Positions 60,204 through 64,000 of a DNA stretch of 64,000 bases are shown piece by piece; the first letter of the stretch is position 1; the number at the start of each line of letters is the position of its first letter. Where the stretch lies: NCBI RefSeq assembly GCF_019655435.1, contig NZ_BPFH01000006.1, positions 1-64,000 on the forward strand, in the 5' to 3' direction. This stretch comes from Jannaschia pagri. Lineage in GTDB: Bacteria > Pseudomonadota > Alphaproteobacteria > Rhodobacterales > Rhodobacteraceae. Under the pieces are notes generated by a model. That model made no database searches. It saw only the letters and a list, made by a program, of their open reading frames with translations, and had not been told where the DNA came from. Made by a program: the position numbers and the translations under genes.

Positions 60204-61121
60204 TCACGGTGTTGAGGTGATCACGACCTCAACCCGCCGGTTGGTCTGGCGGCCCACTTCGGTGTCGTTGCGCGCCATCGGTGCGAAAAAGCCCACGCCG
60301 TGGGTCCCGATCCGCGCGCCGGAGATCCCGTAGGTTTGCATCAGGACAGCCCGCGCGCTTTCGGCCCGCGCGCGGGAGATCGCCATATTGCCCTCGGCGC
60401 TGCCCTCGGCGTCCGTATGCCCCACCAGGGCGACGGTCACCTGGGGGTTATCGCGTAGAAAATCGGCTAGGGCGGTGAGCGACGGATACCGTTCCTCCGG
60501 CAAATCGGTCGATCCAGTGGGGAAGGTGAGGTCCCCGAGGACGGCCCGCCCCTTGAGTTGCAGCGTCTGCGCCACGTCGCTGTCGGCGATCAAGGCGGGC
60601 GGTGAGGCCGGGTTCGACGTGCTGAGCGTCACCGGCGCCACATCGCCCACCGGTCCGACCGTCGTCTGCTGCACGTAGCCCACACCTGCCGAGGTGCTGA
60701 CCACAAGATCGGTCCAGGTCGTGTCTTTGCGAGCCGCAAGATAGCGATAGGCGGCCAGGTCGACGAACATCTCTGGCGCGGGGCGTACATCGATGTCGAA
60801 GCGGAAGTCGAAGCCTCCGCAGGCCCGGGTCTCACAGGCAAAGACCACGTCAAACCCAGCTTGATCCAACTGTGCGCGCAGCGGTGCCAGAATTTGGAGC
60901 GGCGTCGCCTCCGGCGCGGTCAGTTTCCAGACCTGCCGTGTGACGCTGCCCTCAATCGTCTCGAAGGGGGTGGTCTGGTCCCAGGGGCCGATGGCAACCC
61001 GGTGGGACGATAGCGGCAGGGCTTCCGCATAGGTGACCTCGGCGGGGAGGGGCATGGCAAGGTCCATGGCCTGGGTCGGCTGCGCCAGGATCGCCAGGAC
61101 CAGGGCGCCCCGCAAGCTCAC
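60204..61121 (-). CDS. OmpA-family envelope protein
   Basis: This 305-residue protein begins at GTG 61121 with a signal peptide (RGALVLAILAQPTQA). The N-terminal region (about 20-180) is unfamiliar, with one Cys pair (CETRAC). The OmpA-like peptidoglycan-binding domain (about 190-305) includes LTFPTGSTDLPEERYPSLTA, VALVGHTDAEGSAEGNM and QTNRRVEVVI. The GTG start overlaps the stop of the AhpD-like gene (GTGA). It would tie peptidoglycan to the outer membrane. Confidence 0.9.
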   Translation of the reverse strand: MSLRGALVLAILAQPTQAMDLAMPLPAEVTYAEALPLSSHRVAIGPWDQTTPFETIEGSVTRQVWKLTAPEATPLQILAPLRAQLDQAGFDVVFACETRACGGFDFRFDIDVRPAPEMFVDLAAYRYLAARKDTTWTDLVVSTSAGVGYVQQTTVGPVGDVAPVTLSTSNPASPPALIADSDVAQTLQLKGRAVLGDLTFPTGSTDLPEERYPSLTALADFLRDNPQVTVALVGHTDAEGSAEGNMAISRARAESARAVLMQTYGISGARIGTHGVGFFAPMARNDTEVGRQTNRRVEVVITSTP

Positions 61122-61684
61122 CGCGCCTGGCCGTGATAGTCCGCGTTCGGGGCCATGGCGATGGCCGAGGCGACGCGGTTCGACATGTTGAAGAACCCTG
61201 CGACCGACGCGAGGTCAAAGACATCCCGCTCGGACAGACCGTGGTCGCGTAGCGTTTGGCGGTCGGTCTCTTCGATGGTGGCGGAGGCCTTGGTCATCAG
61301 CACGGCAAAATCCAACATCGCCTTCTGCCGCGGGGTCAGCGGGGCCACGCGGTAGTTCATGGCGATCATCTCACCCAAGGCCGGGTCGCCCGACAATGCG
61401 CGGACCGCCGCCCCATGGGCCACCAAACAATAGAAGCACCGGTTCTCGGCGCTGACGGCGACGGCGATCATTTCCCGTTCCAGCTTGCTGAGGCCCGAGG
61501 GCGCCAGCATCAGATCGTTGTACATGGCCGTAAAGGCGTTCAGCTTGTCCACATCGAAAGCGTAGGCCCGCAGGACGTTGGGCACGAAGCCCAGCTTTTC
61601 GACGCAGATGTCGAAGTAGCGCTGGGTCTCAGGTGGCAGCGGGTCCAGGGCGGGCAGGTCGAGAGCGGTCGGCTGGTCAGTCAT
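61118..61684 (-). CDS. AhpD/carboxymuconolactone decarboxylase-like peroxidase-related protein
   Basis: A 188-residue helical protein with the AhpD-like CxxC motif in ENRCFYCLVAHG and downstream FAVLMTKASATI and VFDLASVAGFFNMSNR. Family members reduce peroxides or act in disulfide exchange. The start is ATG 61684, which overlaps the GNAT stop (ATGA); four codons upstream is another in-frame start. The gene is in a tightly packed minus-strand run from the MoCF-domain gene to the OmpA gene. Confidence 0.88.
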   Translation of the reverse strand: MTDQPTALDLPALDPLPPETQRYFDICVEKLGFVPNVLRAYAFDVDKLNAFTAMYNDLMLAPSGLSKLEREMIAVAVSAENRCFYCLVAHGAAVRALSGDPALGEMIAMNYRVAPLTPRQKAMLDFAVLMTKASATIEETDRQTLRDHGLSERDVFDLASVAGFFNMSNRVASAIAMAPNADYHGQAR

Positions 61685-62400
61685 GCCTTCGACCAATAGC
61701 GGTAACCGCCCCGCCGGACGAGTCCCCCCTTGGCGTAAAGGGCGAGGGCAGCGGTATTGTCGGCCTCCACCGGCAGAACCAGTTGATCGGCCCCGTTGGC
61801 CGCGGCCCAGTTGGCCGCATGGCGCAGGGCCAGCAGGCCTACCCCCTTGCCGCGCATTCTGGGCAGGGTCACCACCAGGTGCAACACCGCCAGCCGATCC
61901 TGGACGCCCACATAAAGCGCGCCCGCCGCCCGGTCTTCGGCCCGCATCAGGATGACCGTCCGGGGCGCGGCGGCGCGGTACATGGGCGCGCGCCGGGTGG
62001 CGTCATTGCCATGGGCGTCCCAAAGCGTGCCGCAGATCTCCAACGGCGGCCAATGGGCAAAGCCCGAGACGCGGGGCAAATCCCCCAACAGGGGCGCGAC
62101 GGGACCGGCCATGAGGTCCGAGATACCGCCCGCCCGGTAGCCTTGGTTTGCCAAGACCTCGGCGGCAGCATCTTCGACGCCGTCGATGGTTCCGAAGATC
62201 GTGCCCGGTCGCGCCTGTTCCACGGCCTGGATGTCGGCCGCCGCGACCGTGGCCTCCGCCCGCAGGCGTGCCGATGTTGCCCGCCGGGTGCCCTGCGTTT
62301 CTGCGGGCAAATCAAAGGGGCCGAGTTGGGTCAAGGCAGACGGCGGCCAACTGCCCCGGATTGCGGCCATGATTTGCTTGGCATCGGGCGCGTTGGTCAC
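61681..62400 (-). CDS. GNAT-family N-acetyltransferase
   Basis: A 239-residue protein with an N-terminal region (about 1-110) of uncertain fold and a C-terminal GNAT domain. The acetyl-CoA signature is LPRMRGKGVGLLAL, followed by NGADQLVLPVEADNTAALAL and YAKGGLVRRGGYRYWSKA, the typical motif-B end. It overlaps the CinA-type stop by four bases and the AhpD-like gene by four. Substrate unknown. Confidence 0.85.
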   Translation of the reverse strand: MTNAPDAKQIMAAIRGSWPPSALTQLGPFDLPAETQGTRRATSARLRAEATVAAADIQAVEQARPGTIFGTIDGVEDAAAEVLANQGYRAGGISDLMAGPVAPLLGDLPRVSGFAHWPPLEICGTLWDAHGNDATRRAPMYRAAAPRTVILMRAEDRAAGALYVGVQDRLAVLHLVVTLPRMRGKGVGLLALRHAANWAAANGADQLVLPVEADNTAALALYAKGGLVRRGGYRYWSKA

Positions 62401-63116
62401 GCGAAGAGCGCCTCCAACCGGGCCGTGGCGGCGGCGACCTGGTCGGCGTCCTGCCCCCGGATCACGATGTTTGCGCCGAATTTGCCGTCTTTCTGGAATG
62501 GATAGGAGCCGAGCGACAGGTCCGGGAAAGCTTCGGCCAGATCGCCCAGGGGTCCTGCGATGTCGCCCTCGCCCCGGTCGATGCGCGTGGAGGTGGAGGT
62601 CAGCGGTGTGCCCCCCGTCAGGGTCGGCAACACGCTGGCCACCATGGCTTGAAAGACCGAGGGCACGCCCGCCATGACGTGGACGTTGCCAAGCGTGAAG
62701 CCCGGCGCCACCGACACGGGGTTGTCGATCAGCGTGGCACCATCGGGGATCCGGGCCATGCGCAGGCGCGCTTCGTTCAACTCCGACCCGGTGCGGGCGT
62801 AATGGGCGGCCAACAGATCGCGGGCATCGGCGCGCACATCGACCGAGGCGCCGAAGGCCGCGCCAATGGCATCCGCCGTGATGTCATCATGGGTCGGGCC
62901 GATCCCACCGCTCGTGAAGACCGTGTCCCACGCCTCCGACAGGGCGCGCACGGCGGCCACGATGGCCTCATGGTCGTCGCTGACGATACGCACCTCGGAC
63001 AGGGTGATCCCGGCCTCAGTCAACTGCCCAGCCAAGTGGTGCATATTGGCGTCACGGGTGCGGCCAGACAGGATCTCGTCCCCGATGACGAGCATGGCGG
63101 CGGTAGGGTTCGGCAT
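62397..63116 (-). CDS. MoCF-domain (CinA N-terminal-type) protein
   Basis: This 239-residue protein has the competence/damage-inducible CinA N-terminal domain, related to molybdopterin-binding MogA/MoeA. Motifs are AMLVIGDEILSGRTRDAN, TSGGIGPTHDDITADAIG and IPDGATLIDNPVSVAPGF. The C-terminal nicotinamide-mononucleotide deamidase domain of full CinA is absent; this short form is common in alphaproteobacteria. ATG 63116 follows AGGAG. Divergent from sfsA across 36 bases. Confidence 0.9.
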   Translation of the reverse strand: MPNPTAAMLVIGDEILSGRTRDANMHHLAGQLTEAGITLSEVRIVSDDHEAIVAAVRALSEAWDTVFTSGGIGPTHDDITADAIGAAFGASVDVRADARDLLAAHYARTGSELNEARLRMARIPDGATLIDNPVSVAPGFTLGNVHVMAGVPSVFQAMVASVLPTLTGGTPLTSTSTRIDRGEGDIAGPLGDLAEAFPDLSLGSYPFQKDGKFGANIVIRGQDADQVAAATARLEALFA

Positions 63117-63152
63117 GGAGGTCTCCTTTGCCTGACGGTATAGGGCTGGGCC

Positions 63153-63860
63153 ATGCGCTTCGCCACTCCGCTGATCCCCGCCACGCTTGTCCGTCGCTAC
63201 AAACGGTTCCTGGCCGATATCGTTCTGGATGATGGGCGCGAGGTGACGGCCCATTGCCCGAACTCCGGCGCGATGTTGGGCCTTAAGGCACCCGGCAGTC
63301 GCATCTGGGTCGAGCCGAACGACGACCCCAAGAAGAAGCTGAAATACGGCTGGCGCTTGGTGGAGTTGGAGGGCGATCATATGGCCGGGATCGACACCTC
63401 CGTCCCCAACCGCGTTGTGGGCGAAGCGCTGCGGGCGCGGTCGGTCGCGGAACTGGCCGGCTATGGCGGTGTCCGGGCCGAAGTGAAGTACGGCGAAAAC
63501 AGCCGCGTCGATTTCCTACTGACGGAGGAGGGCCTGCCCGACGCCTATGTCGAGGTGAAGAACGTGCACCTGCGGCGCGAGGGGGATCTGGCCGAATTCC
63601 CCGATTGCGTGACCACCCGCGGGGCCAAACATCTGCGAGAACTGACCGAGATGGTCGCCCAGGGCCACCGCGCCGTGATGCTATACCTGGTGCAACGGAC
63701 GGATTGCGCCCGCCTCGCCATGGCCGCCGATCTGGACCCGGCTTATGCCGAGGGGTTGCTGGCGGCGCGGGCCGCGGGGGTCGAGGTCCTCTGCCTCTCT
63801 ACCCGGATCACCACCGAAGGCGTCTGGGCCGACGCGCCCCTTCCGCTGGCGTCTGGATAA
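63153..63860 (+). CDS. sfsA: DNA/RNA nuclease SfsA
   Basis: A 235-residue protein of the SfsA family. Signatures include RRYKRFLADIVLDDGREVTA, HCPNSGAMLG and YVEVKNVHLRREGDLAEFPD, the last with the metal-binding E-x-K of the PD-(D/E)xK fold. SfsA was first tied to sugar fermentation in E. coli and has since been shown to cleave nucleic acids. It lies 49 bases before map. Confidence 0.95.
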   Translation: MRFATPLIPATLVRRYKRFLADIVLDDGREVTAHCPNSGAMLGLKAPGSRIWVEPNDDPKKKLKYGWRLVELEGDHMAGIDTSVPNRVVGEALRARSVAELAGYGGVRAEVKYGENSRVDFLLTEEGLPDAYVEVKNVHLRREGDLAEFPDCVTTRGAKHLRELTEMVAQGHRAVMLYLVQRTDCARLAMAADLDPAYAEGLLAARAAGVEVLCLSTRITTEGVWADAPLPLASG

Positions 63861-63909
63861 CCGGCGCGCAACGTCTTATGTACGGCGCAAACCCCCGGAG
63901 GTACGCGTT

Positions 63910-64000
63910 TTGGACGAACATCGTGGACGATTGACCCGTGATGGTATCCGCATCCATGAGGAGGCGGATTTCGCCGGGATGCATAAGGCTGGCGCCCTAG
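63910..64000 (+). CDS. map: Methionine aminopeptidase type I (5' part)
   Basis: The open frame runs off the right edge. It starts at TTG 63910 with CGGAGG seven bases before it, and the visible codons read DEHRGRLTRDGIRIHEEADF followed by AGMHKAGALA, which matches the N-terminus of alphaproteobacterial methionine aminopeptidase (RLTRDGIRIHE...FxGMxKAG). Map removes the initiator Met from nascent proteins. The catalytic part is not in the window. Confidence 0.85.
   Translation, partial: MDEHRGRLTRDGIRIHEEADFAGMHKAGAL

Overview
The window reads as chromosome of a high-GC alphaproteobacterium of the Rhodobacteraceae (Roseobacter group). This rests on gene content and order rather than on any database search: fbc/petABC as a three-gene operon, rimP-nusA-ylxR-infB, secA divergent from a parvulin-argJ-mutT operon, and rsfS-rlmH-gpmI-envC-ctpA-rppH, with family-level sequence features typical of that group. 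Coding is dense, intergenic gaps are mostly short, and many genes overlap by ATGA or GTGA junctions. I see no prophage, insertion sequence, CRISPR array or rRNA operon.

Layout. 1-430: an AT-richer non-coding stretch with a 22-bp tandem motif beside a minus-strand tRNA-Lys(TTT). 0.5-5.4 kb: dapF-mtaB, an EamA transporter, a PaiB-type protein, a GST and a GNAT. 5.7-8.5 kb: the cytochrome bc1 operon with a clear terminator. 9.2-14.5 kb: the rimP-nusA-ylxR-infB operon on the minus strand, with an intrinsic-terminator-like hairpin just before rimP and a ylxR gene that appears to start at CTG. 15-16.3 kb: glutathione-dependent formaldehyde dehydrogenase. 16.3-20.6 kb: two tandem RTX-type secreted calcium-binding proteins, then a NYN-LOTUS protein. 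21.4-25.7 kb: MarR, nitrilase and glutaredoxin genes, comF, a methyltransferase and hemH. 25.7-29 kb: a gene-poor stretch with a 41-codon gene, then mutT, argJ and a parvulin on the minus strand.

29-33.8 kb: secA, a secA-linked membrane-anchored protein and a Nudix hydrolase. 33.9-37.7 kb: leuC, an isolated chemoreceptor-like signalling fragment, a DUF2975/HTH pair and a lipoprotein. 37.8-43.1 kb: a co-directional housekeeping operon (rsfS, rlmH, gpmI, envC-like, ctpA, rppH). 43.2-48.6 kb: a secreted Cys-rich protein, gamma-glutamyltransferase, an MFS transporter, zapE and a secreted hypothetical. 48.6-49.5 kb: about 900 bp without a convincing gene. 49.5-56.5 kb: folC, accD, a CPBP protease, ilvD and a run of three poorly known genes. 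56.5-64 kb: a dienoyl-CoA-reductase-like flavoenzyme with a LysR regulator, DUF4149, OmpA, an AhpD-like protein, GNAT, a CinA-N-type protein, sfsA and the start of map at the right edge.

Most of the window is housekeeping: translation and transcription factors, protein export, respiration, envelope maintenance, and amino-acid, heme and fatty-acid synthesis. I did not find a clearly new defence or mobile system. The best leads are two probable CTG start codons with strong ribosome binding sites, a double-hairpin intergenic repeat present twice, the iterated motif next to tRNA-Lys, a Cys-to-Ser change in the DapF active site, enzyme-like proteins with degenerate active sites (the histidine phosphatase and the EnvC-like protein), and the hairpin before rimP.
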